Source: Hoeflea sp038900095 (lineage in GTDB: Bacteria; Pseudomonadota; Alphaproteobacteria; Rhizobiales; Rhizobiaceae). From it: 64,000 nt of DNA. The position numbers were made by a program, and so were the translations under genes. Positions within the stretch are counted from its first letter, which is position 1. The number at the start of each line of letters is the position of its first letter. Below, in pieces: positions 25,914-34,968 of this stretch. The stretch lies in the NCBI RefSeq assembly GCF_038900095.1, contig NZ_JBBMQQ010000001.1, positions 1 to 64,000 of the forward strand. The letters are read 5' to 3'. The notes under the pieces are model-generated. The model did not search any database. It saw only the letters and a program-made list of their open reading frames with translations, and was not told where the DNA came from.

Positions 25914-27635
25914 TTACTGGTCCATGTTTGCGATGTTGCGCAGTCTGGACTGGCTCTTGGGCAGAACGCTCGCGTATTTGCTGATGGGCGTTTCCGCCGT
26001 CAATGCCTTGCCCAGAGCCGCAATCTTCTCGGCCTTTGCCTTGATCACTTCGCGTTGGGCGGGCTTCAGTTCTCCGAAGGATTTCGGCTGGTAGTTCACT
26101 GCAAGATCGGGGTAGGCGAGGCTGCCCGGTTGCGGCGTTGTGTCCGAGTAGGAATTTGCGAACTGCTCCAGCATTTCCTCGATCGCCTGGACTTCAACCA
26201 GATATCGTCTCCAGCGATGTTCATCGAGATCGAACTTGTCATTGATTTCCTGGCCGGCATCCTGGCCAAAGTCCGAAAGCAACTTGATTGTTGAGCTCTC
26301 CATCTGGAGATTCAGGCCGCCTTCGGATTCTTTCAGATTCACGGTCACAATGCGCTCGCGATAGCCCGGCAAGATGGACTGAAGCGAATCCTGCCAGTCC
26401 TTGGCGCTATCGAACATGGCCATGACAAAGCCCAGCAGGCCCTTGAAATCGTGGGTTGGCAGCAAGCGTCCTTTCGCCGCTTCGATTGGCAGGGTGATCC
26501 GTCCGGCTTTCGGTTTGTTGGCATCCTCTTTCCTGATGCGCATGGGGTGATATTCGGAGAGTGACACACCGAATGTCGGCGTCTGCGGCAGGAACTCATC
26601 AAAGAAGTGAACCGGAAAATTGCTCGACAGGCCGCCGTCGGAGAACAGGCAGCGCTTGATCGCCGGATAGACCGCCTCGTTCACCAGCGTGTAGTCAATC
26701 CGGTGCAGTGGCACAGCCGAAATCAGTCCGGGAAAACTAAGGCTCATGCGCGCCAGAACAACGACAGGCAATTGATCCGATTGAAAATAGCGCAGATCGC
26801 CGGCATCCTTTCCCCAGTTCGCGCTCACCTTCGAGGAGCACGAAACCATGTGGTCGACCACCTTCCGGGGAAACAGTTTGCGGAATTCGGCTTCCGAGAA
26901 AGCATGGTTGTTGTTTGCAATCGGCAGGATGTAGGGCCGGTGGGTGGTGATGTCCGTGGTGACGGTCTTTACGTTGATCCCCTTTTCCTTGAGGTGCGCA
27001 ATGGTCAAGGGACCTTCGCTGTCGTCGAGACCTGCCACGGAGTCGATGGTCTCGCTTAGCCAATCGGTGAGGGCCGCTCCTTTGCTGCCGGCTTGGGTGA
27101 GGCCCGGGCAGATACCGTAATCATGTTTGGGCAAGGTCACCGTGACCTGCCGCAGCAAGGCTGCGCCGGCGCCTGCAAATGCACCCAGGACGGCAAGCAA
27201 CAGGCCCAGCAGCGTGAAGCCGAGCGAATGGGAGACAATTCCCAGAGCAATTGCGATCACGATTCCGGGGAGGGCCCATATCAGGGCTCTCCTGCGATAA
27301 TTTTCCAGAAGAGCTGCAACGATCTTGCCCACGCTTTTCGACATGGCCGCGAGCATGAGATTGAACAGCGGCCGCAATTCGGGAACCGGTTGAAACTTGC
27401 CGATCAGATCCGCCGAAAGTTCATTTGGCAGTTCGGCGATCTTCTCGAAACCACCCTTGTCACGGCCATATTCGGCAGCGGCCGTCACCACTGCCGCAAT
27501 CGCGCCCGCCGAGGTGCCGCCGATGTTCTGGAACCGGTACTCCTTGGCGAGTTCGACCACGGCCATGGGGTAGACCACTCCGCTGGTGATCCCGCCTTTC
27601 ATCACCAGGTCACATTTCCGTTGTGGCGATGTCAT
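25914..27635 (-). CDS. Patatin-like phospholipase with two transmembrane segments (candidate defence effector)
   Basis: ATG at 27635 follows GGAGG. The 573-residue protein has the patatin oxyanion block MKGGITSGVVYP (residues 12-23), the nucleophile elbow GTSAG with Ser42, and the dyad partner DGG with Asp333. It should therefore hydrolyse lipid acyl esters. Two predicted membrane helices (about 116-134 and 138-160) are inserted between the two catalytic halves, which would place the enzyme at the membrane. It is 14 bases behind the HNH gene, in one operon with an ATPase. Patatin effectors that degrade the host membrane are known in abortive-infection systems such as CapV in CBASS; this role here is inferred from context. 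Confidence 0.8.
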   Translation of the reverse strand: MTSPQRKCDLVMKGGITSGVVYPMAVVELAKEYRFQNIGGTSAGAIAAVVTAAAEYGRDKGGFEKIAELPNELSADLIGKFQPVPELRPLFNLMLAAMSKSVGKIVAALLENYRRRALIWALPGIVIAIALGIVSHSLGFTLLGLLLAVLGAFAGAGAALLRQVTVTLPKHDYGICPGLTQAGSKGAALTDWLSETIDSVAGLDDSEGPLTIAHLKEKGINVKTVTTDITTHRPYILPIANNNHAFSEAEFRKLFPRKVVDHMVSCSSKVSANWGKDAGDLRYFQSDQLPVVVLARMSLSFPGLISAVPLHRIDYTLVNEAVYPAIKRCLFSDGGLSSNFPVHFFDEFLPQTPTFGVSLSEYHPMRIRKEDANKPKAGRITLPIEAAKGRLLPTHDFKGLLGFVMAMFDSAKDWQDSLQSILPGYRERIVTVNLKESEGGLNLQMESSTIKLLSDFGQDAGQEINDKFDLDEHRWRRYLVEVQAIEEMLEQFANSYSDTTPQPGSLAYPDLAVNYQPKSFGELKPAQREVIKAKAEKIAALGKALTAETPISKYASVLPKSQSRLRNIANMDQ

Positions 27636-27649
27636 GGCATTCCTCCAGT

Positions 27650-28639
27650 TCAAATGGTTGCGGTCGAGGTTGCGAGTTCTTGTTTGAATGCGGTGATCCA
27701 TTGTTGCGCCAGCGCGCTGTAGGGCTGCTCGGGCTCTGCCATCGCGGCCATTTCGGCGATGATCAGTTCGACAAGGTCGTCGAGCGCCTTGCATGCCCCG
27801 GTCGCACGTTCGTCCTCAAGCTCAGCCAGCCGGCTCGATGTTTGATCAATCTTGAGAACCAGTTGCCGCAAAAACTCCAGGCGCTGCAGTATCCGTGTGC
27901 GCTCCTGCACAAGACCCCAGCGGTTGAGGCCGTAAACCTGGATGGAAACCGCGCCTCGAACGGCATTCTTTCTGGCCCGGGCATTGCTGATGATCTGGTC
28001 CGTGTTGCCGGTGTCCGGCACGCTCCCCGACCCGCCTTTGCGGGTCTTGGGCAGCACAAGGCCGATGGGTCTTGCGTGATTGATGTAGAACTCGAGAAAG
28101 TCAGCGGGATCTTCGCGGCATGGATCGATGAGATAGGCATCCTCGCCGCCAATATTGTCGGTTTCCCCGATGGCCCTGGTACCGGCGACCGGAAAGGCAT
28201 CCTTCTTGCCGGTGTTCATGGTCTCGGTGGCGGCTTCGTTCAATTCGGACAAGCTGATCTTGGGGGAGGGCGTTTTCTGCCGGCGGCGCCGGTTGCAGTC
28301 GATGCAACTGGGCAGAAGGTTGTCCCATGCCATCGCCAGCCACCAGTAACCGGGGTGGTCGTCCTCTCCCTCGACTGCGCCCTTGGGCCGGAAATGTTCA
28401 ACATCAACGGGCGCCTGGGCCTGGTAGTAGCTTTCACAATAGGCGCACTTGCCGTGAAACAGGCCATGCAGCGCTGCCTTCACTCCATCGGCCTTGTAGG
28501 CCTTGAACGGGTAAGCCTTCTTGCTTTTTTCCGGATCGGCGATGTGCGCGCGGCTCTTTTCCAGCTCGATGAGGCCTTTTGATCCCGGCTCGACGAGATC
28601 GCCCGGTGGTGGAGCCGTTGCCCGGTCAACCCTACGCAT
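27650..28639 (-). CDS. HNH endonuclease-like protein (PtuB/TIGR02646 type)
   Basis: ATG 28639 lies inside the end of the upstream ATPase gene (8-base overlap), so the two are translationally coupled. The 329-residue protein has a zinc-finger HNH core: C65-A-Y-C68-E, E81-H82-F-R-P, then WDNLLPSC112-x-x-C115-N. The LIDPC block and the GLNR motif typical of PtuB-like nucleases follow. All expected catalytic and metal positions appear intact. PtuB is the nuclease partner of the PtuA ATPase in Septu, so DNA or RNA cleavage under ATPase control is the likely role. Confidence 0.8.
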   Translation of the reverse strand: MRRVDRATAPPPGDLVEPGSKGLIELEKSRAHIADPEKSKKAYPFKAYKADGVKAALHGLFHGKCAYCESYYQAQAPVDVEHFRPKGAVEGEDDHPGYWWLAMAWDNLLPSCIDCNRRRRQKTPSPKISLSELNEAATETMNTGKKDAFPVAGTRAIGETDNIGGEDAYLIDPCREDPADFLEFYINHARPIGLVLPKTRKGGSGSVPDTGNTDQIISNARARKNAVRGAVSIQVYGLNRWGLVQERTRILQRLEFLRQLVLKIDQTSSRLAELEDERATGACKALDDLVELIIAEMAAMAEPEQPYSALAQQWITAFKQELATSTATI

Positions 28640-30833
28640 ATGGCCGCTCCAAGGCTTCAAGAATGGTTTTCTTGGTGTCCTCACGCAGCCCGACGCGGGC
28701 CGTGGCATTCATGTTGCCGCGCTTGATGATATAGGAACTTACCGCCTCGTGGACGATGCGCGACACCTCGGTGTTGCCAATGGGAAGCGCCTCCTCGATC
28801 TCGCGACGGAATTTCTGCAGCATCCGGGCTGCCGGGGAGTTTTCGTCGATCGGTTCGCTGCGCGACTTGACGAGGCTGTCGGCCAGTTCCGCCATGGCCT
28901 TTCCGCTGACCGGATCATCCGTGTCGAACAGGCTGAAGAGGTCGGAGGTCAGCAATTGCTCGATGGTCAGTTGCGACACATTGGGGAGTTTCGTCAGGGT
29001 CTCGATCGCCACCGGCAGGTTCGAGTCCAGCGCGGGCCCCGGAAGGCGTTGCAGCACCATGACTTCTTCGTCGAGCATGCCCCTGACGCAAAGCGGATCG
29101 TGGGTCGTGACGATGAAGGTCATCTTGGGAAGCGCCTTGCGCAATCCCTCCATGATGCGGACTTTCCAGCGGGGATGCAGATGCGCCTCCACCTCATCGA
29201 TCATGACGATGCCGTGTGCATCATTGAGGGTCTGAAAATCCCAATCGAGCTTCTCGTCGAGAAGCCAGCGCATCATGTCGCATGTCAGCGCCAGGATGGT
29301 TCTGAAACCGGAAGACACGCTGGACAAAGGTGTCTTGGACAGTTTGCCATTGGCCCACTCGACCACGACCATGCATCGCTTGGCCTTCTGGTCGCGCTCG
29401 ATCACATTGAAGTCTTCGCCGATTCCAAAAACGTGACGCAGTGACCTGACCACCATGTTGAATTTGGTCTGGCTGATCTCCAGGAGCCATTTTTCCGGAT
29501 TGGACAGAAGGCTGTCGCTCTTGAACAGGCTGACGATATTGCGGTGCGGTTCCCATTCGAGAAAGTCGTTGAGATAGTGGCGATAGGCACCGTAGGCGAA
29601 AACCGGAATGCCGGGCGGGAACTTGCCATCGACGGTGAAGCCCCTGGACGTGAGCTTGAGGCCAACCTCAAGCGATTTGCCATTGCCGTCGGTAAAGCCG
29701 ATGTGCACGCTTGCCGAACTGCGGCGCCGCTTTTTCTGATCACCCATGAATGTCGGGTTGAGGAGCAGGTTTTCGGGCTTGATGCCGAGGGCCTGGCGGG
29801 CATCTTTCGACGCCAGGGTCAACGTGATGGCTTCAAGGATCGAACTTTTGCCGGTGGCGTTCTCCCCGAGGATCATGAGTGCAGGGGTGAGGCTTTTGCC
29901 CTGCTCGTCATTGCGCGCGGGCATCTCGAACTCAACCTGCTCGAGAGACTTGAAGGACCTGATCTTGACCGTCGCCAACTGCCATCGCGAGAGAGCGTCC
30001 TTCTTCGGACCGCTTGCCTTTGCGGGCTTTCGCAAGCCCTTGACCGGCGCCGAGATTGCAGGCTGTCCGCTGGACTTCGACCTGGTCGACTTGATGTAAC
30101 TTGCCATGAGGCCGGGGAATTCTGTCTCCGAAACCCATGCCTTGGATGCAAAATAGGAGTCCGGCCGGCTGGACAACAAGGAAACGTCGCGGGCCAGGCG
30201 TTCTCTTGCAATGCCGCGCCTGTTGACCAGGCTGAGCCGGTTGAGATTGAAATGCGCGATCGTCGCTTCGCCGCGGGCGGAAAGCTCGGTCAGGAACCCG
30301 TTGTCGGCAAGGATGAGATGGCGGGCGATATCGCGGTCGTTGCAGGGATCGAGCAGAAGGTTCTTTTCCGACACCGGAAGGTGCCAAAGGCCATCATTCT
30401 TGTCGGCATAGGCCTTGTATTCCGGTGCGCTGGGTACGCTGCTGCGACGCGTGGCGACCGGGAAGAAGTTGAGTTGCTTCGGTCTGCATTCCCTGCAAAC
30501 CGGATAGAGGTTCTGCCAGGCGTCGGCCAGCCAGCCATAGGCCATGAACGCGAACTGGTCCTTGCCCACCGGCAACGCATCGCTGGTCGGGCGAAAGCGG
30601 TAGGCCGTGAGTTTCGTTCGGGATTCGCAAAAGGCGCACTGATCCGAAAACAGCTCGGAAAGGGCCCTGTCGAGATCGTCGTCGTAGGGCAGGTGCCTGT
30701 CGGGTGGTGTTGTCTGTGAGCGTTGTTTCTCGTCCAGCCTGAGATAGGCGAGATAACTTTCCCGCATCTTGTTGAAAGGTGAACTTGCAAGCGTTTTCGG
30801 CGCTGGCACGGCATTTCGGTTGACATAGCGCAT
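28632..30833 (-). CDS. ATPase with fused N-terminal degenerate HNH domain (PtuA-like, candidate defence sensor)
   Basis: The 733-residue fusion has residues 1-250 matching the layout of the neighbouring PtuB-like protein: C66-A-F-C69-E, WQNLYPVC113-x-x-C116, LLDPC at 160-164, then LNRLSLV. The EH of the HNH motif is replaced by Y78-R79 (TAYRFRP), so nuclease activity is doubtful. Residues 285-600 are an SMC/RecF/OLD-like ATPase with Walker A GENATGKS (323-330), signature region LSSVSSGF, Walker B GIVMIDEVEAHLHPRW (541-556) and H-loop TTHDP. A C-terminal helical part of about 130 residues follows. It is the first gene of the operon. Confidence 0.82.
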   Translation of the reverse strand: MRYVNRNAVPAPKTLASSPFNKMRESYLAYLRLDEKQRSQTTPPDRHLPYDDDLDRALSELFSDQCAFCESRTKLTAYRFRPTSDALPVGKDQFAFMAYGWLADAWQNLYPVCRECRPKQLNFFPVATRRSSVPSAPEYKAYADKNDGLWHLPVSEKNLLLDPCNDRDIARHLILADNGFLTELSARGEATIAHFNLNRLSLVNRRGIARERLARDVSLLSSRPDSYFASKAWVSETEFPGLMASYIKSTRSKSSGQPAISAPVKGLRKPAKASGPKKDALSRWQLATVKIRSFKSLEQVEFEMPARNDEQGKSLTPALMILGENATGKSSILEAITLTLASKDARQALGIKPENLLLNPTFMGDQKKRRRSSASVHIGFTDGNGKSLEVGLKLTSRGFTVDGKFPPGIPVFAYGAYRHYLNDFLEWEPHRNIVSLFKSDSLLSNPEKWLLEISQTKFNMVVRSLRHVFGIGEDFNVIERDQKAKRCMVVVEWANGKLSKTPLSSVSSGFRTILALTCDMMRWLLDEKLDWDFQTLNDAHGIVMIDEVEAHLHPRWKVRIMEGLRKALPKMTFIVTTHDPLCVRGMLDEEVMVLQRLPGPALDSNLPVAIETLTKLPNVSQLTIEQLLTSDLFSLFDTDDPVSGKAMAELADSLVKSRSEPIDENSPAARMLQKFRREIEEALPIGNTEVSRIVHEAVSSYIIKRGNMNATARVGLREDTKKTILEALERPYA

Positions 30834-31270
30834 TCTGCTGGTCCCCGTTCCGTATCTGGAACAAACATACCGCAGTCCGTGCGCTAGCCGAAGGCGAGGG
30901 GCGCCGTTTCACGTATTTTTCACATCCCGCACCGGCGCAGGCATGGTGCCGCGACCAGCGCCCGGCAATGCTCTTTGGTTTTGGCCATGTCCCGGTTTCC
31001 GGTCATTTCCAGGAAGGCGGTCGACGATTTTTCGATGTGCCGGATTTGCATGTCAGGCAATTCTTTCAAGATGTTACGCTTGGCACCGCAACGACCATGC
31101 GATTCCGGCCGGTTGCCTTGGGGCGTTGCGCTCTTGCAATTGCCGGCTTCCGAGATCGCTGGTCCACAGGTCACTGGTCGTCCTTGTATGGCGATAATGT
31201 CGTAGACAGGCTCTAGTTTCGATGTGGCAGATCATAAATTCTGCGTCAGGCGCAATCAGGGTAGAAGACA
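30834..31270. other. Divergent intergenic region
   Basis: This 437-base stretch separates the minus-strand defence-like operon from the plus-strand GcvT-family gene, so it must hold both promoters. A minus-strand open frame of 84 codons at 30920-31174 exists but has no recognisable family, no convincing ribosome binding site and no neighbours, so no gene is called. No clear operator was found. Confidence 0.5.
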
Positions 31271-33832
31271 ATGGCAGGGTTTCCGGAAAAGGCGAAGGTA
31301 GTCATCATTGGCGTGGGCGGCATCGTTGGTGCCTCCATCGCACATCACCTTATCGAGCGCGGATGGGACGACATTGTCGGCATCGACAAGTCCGGCGTGC
31401 CCACCGATATCGGCTCGACGGCGCATGCATCCGACTTTTGCTACACGACCAGCCATGATTATCTGTCTGTCTGGACGACGCAGTACTCGATCGATTTCTT
31501 CGAGAAGATGGGCCATTACGCCCGCATCGGCGGGCTGGAAATCGTGCGCGCCGGTGACGATGCATGGATGGAGGAAATCAAGCGCAAGATTTCTTCCGGC
31601 AAGGCCTTTGGTACCCGGGCCAGCTTTATCGGTCCCGCCGAGGTGAAGGCAAAATTCCCGTTGGTCGAAGAAGAAATGGTTGCCGGCGCCTTGTGGGATC
31701 CGGATGCCGGCCTGGTCATTCCACGCTCGCAGACGGTTGCCGGCAAGCTCGTCGATGCGGGCGAGCAGAGCGGCAAGCTGAAGGTTTTCGCCAATACGCC
31801 GGCGCAATCGTTGATTGTCGAGGGCGGCCGGATCAAGGGCGTCGTCACCCATCGCGGTACCATCATGGCCGATCATGTCGTCGTTTGTGCCGGCATCTGG
31901 GGACGCCTGATCGCGGAGATGGTGGGCGAGGACCTGCCGGTGATGCCGGTCGATCATCCGCTGACTTTTTTCGGCCCCTACACCGAGTTTGAAGGCACCG
32001 GCAAGGATATCGGCTGGCCACTGATGCGAGACCAGGGCAATTCGGCCTATATGCGCGATACCGGCGATCCGAAAACCGCCGAGGGCGGGCAGATCGAGTG
32101 GGGTTACTACGAGACAGACAAGCCGCGCCTGTGCCATCCGCGCGACATTCTGGAGAAGAACGAAGCGCGGCTGTCTCCCTCGCAGCGCGATCTCGACATG
32201 GAGCAGATCATCGAGCCGCTGGAGCGCGCGATGGAGCTGACGCCGATCCTTGGCGAGCTCGGCTACAATGAAAACCACTCCTTCAATGGCCTGCTTCAGG
32301 TGTCTGCCGCCGGCGGGCCATCCTGTGGCGAAAGCCAGAAGGTGCGCGGGCTCTGGTACTGCGTCGCCATCTGGGTCAAGGACGGACCCGGCTATGGCAA
32401 GCTGATCGCCGACTGGATGACCGACGGACGCACCGAGATCGATCACAACTCGATTGATTACGCGCGCTTCTATCCGCACCAGATGACCGAGGAATTCATC
32501 GAGAACCGCTGCTACGAAGCGGCGCAGAAGATCTATTTTCCGGCCATCCATCCGCGCGAGCCCTATGCATCGAGCCGCGGCGTCAAGCGCTCGCCATTTT
32601 ATGAACGCGAAGTCGAGCTTGGCGGCCATTTCATGGAACTGGGCGGCTGGGAGCGGGCGCATGGCTATGCGGCGAACGAACATCTGCTCGAGAAGTTCGG
32701 CGAGCGTGTTCCGGTCCGCGAGAACGAATGGGACAACCGGCATTTCTGGCGCGTGTCCAATGCCGAGCATCTGCAGCTTTCCGAGGATTGCGGCATCATC
32801 AACCTGTCGCACTTCCACATGGTCGACATCGAGGGGCCGGATCATGTTGCGCTGATGGAGTGGCTGTGTGCTGCCAGGATCGGCGGCGACAACAATATCG
32901 GCAAGGGCATCTACACCCACTTCCTCGACGATGAGGGCATGGTACGGGCCGATTTCACGGTCATCCGCATGGCTGACCGCTGCCGCCTGATCAATGGAGC
33001 GGACGCCGGCCCGCGCGATTTCCACTACATGCGGCGCATGGCCGAGGACAAAGGCTATGACGTCACCATCACCGATGTCACCGAGGCCTACACCACAATC
33101 GGCATCTGGGGCCCGAATGCCCGTGACACGCTGAAAAAGGTCGTTGCCGACCCAACGGGTCTTGATGTTGAAAACTTCGCCTTTGCTGCGATCAAGCCGA
33201 TCGAGATCGCCGGCAAGACGGTGTCGGCCTTCCGGCTCTCCTATGTCGGCGAGCAGGGGTGGGAGTTGCACATGAAGTACGAGGACGGTCTTGCCGTCTG
33301 GGATGCGCTCCGGTCGACCGGTGTCACGCCGGTCGGGGTGGAGACCTATGCAAACTCCCGCCGCATGGAAAAGAGCCTGCGGCTGCAGAATGCCGATCTG
33401 TTGACCCAGTACAATCTGATCGAAGCCGATCTGGCGCGCCCGAAGGTCAAGGAGGCCGATTTCCGCGGCAAGGCCAGGCACCTTGAATACAAGGCGCGGG
33501 AGCATCAGCCGGCCATGCTGTGCACGCTGGTGATGACCGACAATACCGACGCCAGGGGCGTAGCCCGCTATCCGGTCGGCATTCTGCCGGTGATGGATCC
33601 GGAAACCGGCGAGACCCTTGTCGACGAACTCGGCCGCCGCTCCTATACGACGTCGATCGCCTACGGTCCCACCATCGGAAAGAACATCGCACTTGCCTAT
33701 CTGCCATGGGATTACTGCCAGGTAGGGCGCAAGCTCAACGTCGAGTATTTCAGCGAGACCTATCCGGTTGAAGTGGCGGCAGTCGGCTACAGGCCGCTTT
33801 ACGACCCCGAGAACCTCAAGCCCAGGAGCTGA
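31271..33832 (+). CDS. FAD-dependent dimethylglycine/sarcosine dehydrogenase-like protein (DAO + GcvT domains)
   Basis: The 853-residue protein has a DAO-type FAD-binding N-terminus (VVIIGVGGIVGASIAHHLIERG, then STAHASDFCYTTS). An FAO_M-like middle and a GcvT aminomethyltransferase-like half beginning near residue 460 (NRHFWRVSNAEHLQLSEDCGIINLSHFHMVDIEG) follow. The GcvT C-terminal segment contains LSYVGEQGWELH and RMEKSLR. Enzymes of this build oxidise N-methyl groups of dimethylglycine or sarcosine and pass the one-carbon unit to tetrahydrofolate. This suits the betaine/methyl-transfer genes further right and the GbdR-like regulator at 35867. Confidence 0.85.
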   Translation: MAGFPEKAKVVIIGVGGIVGASIAHHLIERGWDDIVGIDKSGVPTDIGSTAHASDFCYTTSHDYLSVWTTQYSIDFFEKMGHYARIGGLEIVRAGDDAWMEEIKRKISSGKAFGTRASFIGPAEVKAKFPLVEEEMVAGALWDPDAGLVIPRSQTVAGKLVDAGEQSGKLKVFANTPAQSLIVEGGRIKGVVTHRGTIMADHVVVCAGIWGRLIAEMVGEDLPVMPVDHPLTFFGPYTEFEGTGKDIGWPLMRDQGNSAYMRDTGDPKTAEGGQIEWGYYETDKPRLCHPRDILEKNEARLSPSQRDLDMEQIIEPLERAMELTPILGELGYNENHSFNGLLQVSAAGGPSCGESQKVRGLWYCVAIWVKDGPGYGKLIADWMTDGRTEIDHNSIDYARFYPHQMTEEFIENRCYEAAQKIYFPAIHPREPYASSRGVKRSPFYEREVELGGHFMELGGWERAHGYAANEHLLEKFGERVPVRENEWDNRHFWRVSNAEHLQLSEDCGIINLSHFHMVDIEGPDHVALMEWLCAARIGGDNNIGKGIYTHFLDDEGMVRADFTVIRMADRCRLINGADAGPRDFHYMRRMAEDKGYDVTITDVTEAYTTIGIWGPNARDTLKKVVADPTGLDVENFAFAAIKPIEIAGKTVSAFRLSYVGEQGWELHMKYEDGLAVWDALRSTGVTPVGVETYANSRRMEKSLRLQNADLLTQYNLIEADLARPKVKEADFRGKARHLEYKAREHQPAMLCTLVMTDNTDARGVARYPVGILPVMDPETGETLVDELGRRSYTTSIAYGPTIGKNIALAYLPWDYCQVGRKLNVEYFSETYPVEVAAVGYRPLYDPENLKPRS

Positions 33833-33856
33833 TTTCCTGCATGCCGCCTGAAAAGG

Positions 33857-33879
33857 CGCCTGCTCCGTTGGAGCGGGCG
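33857..33879 (+). terminator. Hairpin after the GcvT-family gene
   Basis: CGCCTGCTCC-gtt-GGAGCGGGCG is a 10-bp stem with one G-T wobble, 24 bases behind the stop. There is no T-run, so it may be a 3' stabilising or weak terminator structure. Confidence 0.4.
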
Positions 33880-34063
33880 ATGGCAGTGGGCGGCAACCGG
33901 TTTGAACCGGATCTGGTGCGTGTCCCGGGCCCGAGTTTCCGGGCTGCAAATGTGTGCCGATTCCGGACCGTCTCAGCTCATGCGAGTGCTGATTTCGACC
34001 GGTTGTGTTAACCGAAATTCAATCCCGGCATGATTAGCCTGACCTATAAAACAGGGGGCATAA

Positions 34064-34909
34064 ATGTTTATCGGGCTTTCAGGTATGCAATATTCAGGTG
34101 GATCACTTGGTGACCACCGCATCATCGTGGCTGAGGATTCGAATGTCTTCACCTCGATGATTGGTCAGAAGCTGAAAGAAAGCTTTGATATCGACATCGA
34201 GATCTGCCGCTCTTTCGAAGAGCTTCAGCTGGCATATGACTACAATGACCGGCCGATCACGCTGGCGATTTCGAATATCAATCTGCCCGGTGCAGAAAAC
34301 GGCGAGGCGCTGGCCTACCTTGCCGGACTGTCGATCCCGATCATCGTTTTCACCGGAACCTTCCATGAGGAAACCCGGGAAGGCATTCTCGCTCGTGACA
34401 TTGTCGACTACGTCATCAAGGACAGCATCCTGGCGATCGACATGCTCGAGGAATCGGTGTGCCGGTTCCTGACCAACCACCGCCACCATGTGCTCATCGT
34501 CGATGACAGCCCGACGGCGCGTGCGCTTCTGCGCAGCCGGCTTGAGCGTTTCAATTTCAAGGTCACTGCCGCCGAAAGCGGAGCCGAGGCCTTGAGCCTG
34601 CTGAAGGTGACGCCGGATATCGGCCTTGTGATCACCGACTACAACATGCCCGATATCGATGGTTTCGAGTTGACCCGGCGCCTGCGATCGGTTCGCGGCA
34701 GCCACGAGTTGCGCATTATCGGTGTCTCGTCGTCAGACAACCGGTTCCTGTCGGCGCGCTTCCTGAAGGCCGGCGGCAATGATTTCATGTTGCGGCCTTA
34801 CGTCGACGAGGAATTCTACTGCCGTGTGAACCAGAACCTGGATACGCTTGACCAGATCAAATCCGCACGACGGTTGAAGGGAAACATGGCGGCGGCGAAA
34901 GTCGCATAA
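34064..34909 (+). CDS. Tandem double-receiver response regulator, first receiver degenerate
   Basis: The 281-residue protein consists of two CheY-like receiver domains and nothing else. In receiver 1 (residues 17-135) the acidic pair E24-D25 and Lys119 remain, but the phospho-acceptor position reads AISN71INLPG, so Asn replaces Asp. Receiver 2 (142-265) has D147-D148, D192 in ITDYNMPD and a normal profile. There is no output domain, so it should work by protein contacts or as a phosphate relay. The next gene is a paralogue with the same build. Confidence 0.85.
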   Translation: MFIGLSGMQYSGGSLGDHRIIVAEDSNVFTSMIGQKLKESFDIDIEICRSFEELQLAYDYNDRPITLAISNINLPGAENGEALAYLAGLSIPIIVFTGTFHEETREGILARDIVDYVIKDSILAIDMLEESVCRFLTNHRHHVLIVDDSPTARALLRSRLERFNFKVTAAESGAEALSLLKVTPDIGLVITDYNMPDIDGFELTRRLRSVRGSHELRIIGVSSSDNRFLSARFLKAGGNDFMLRPYVDEEFYCRVNQNLDTLDQIKSARRLKGNMAAAKVA

Positions 34910-34968
34910 CCCGACCTGCACCCGATCCGGCACCCGTGCGATCGGCCTGCGTAGCAATGGAGTAGCTG

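Noticed and set aside
30920..31174. 84-codon minus-strand frame upstream of the defence-like operon
   Set aside because: No ribosome binding site or family, and it lies where the divergent promoters must be.
31256..33949. 897-codon minus-strand open frame opposite the GcvT-family gene
   Set aside because: The plus strand encodes recognisable FAD and GcvT domains; the antisense translation has no domain.
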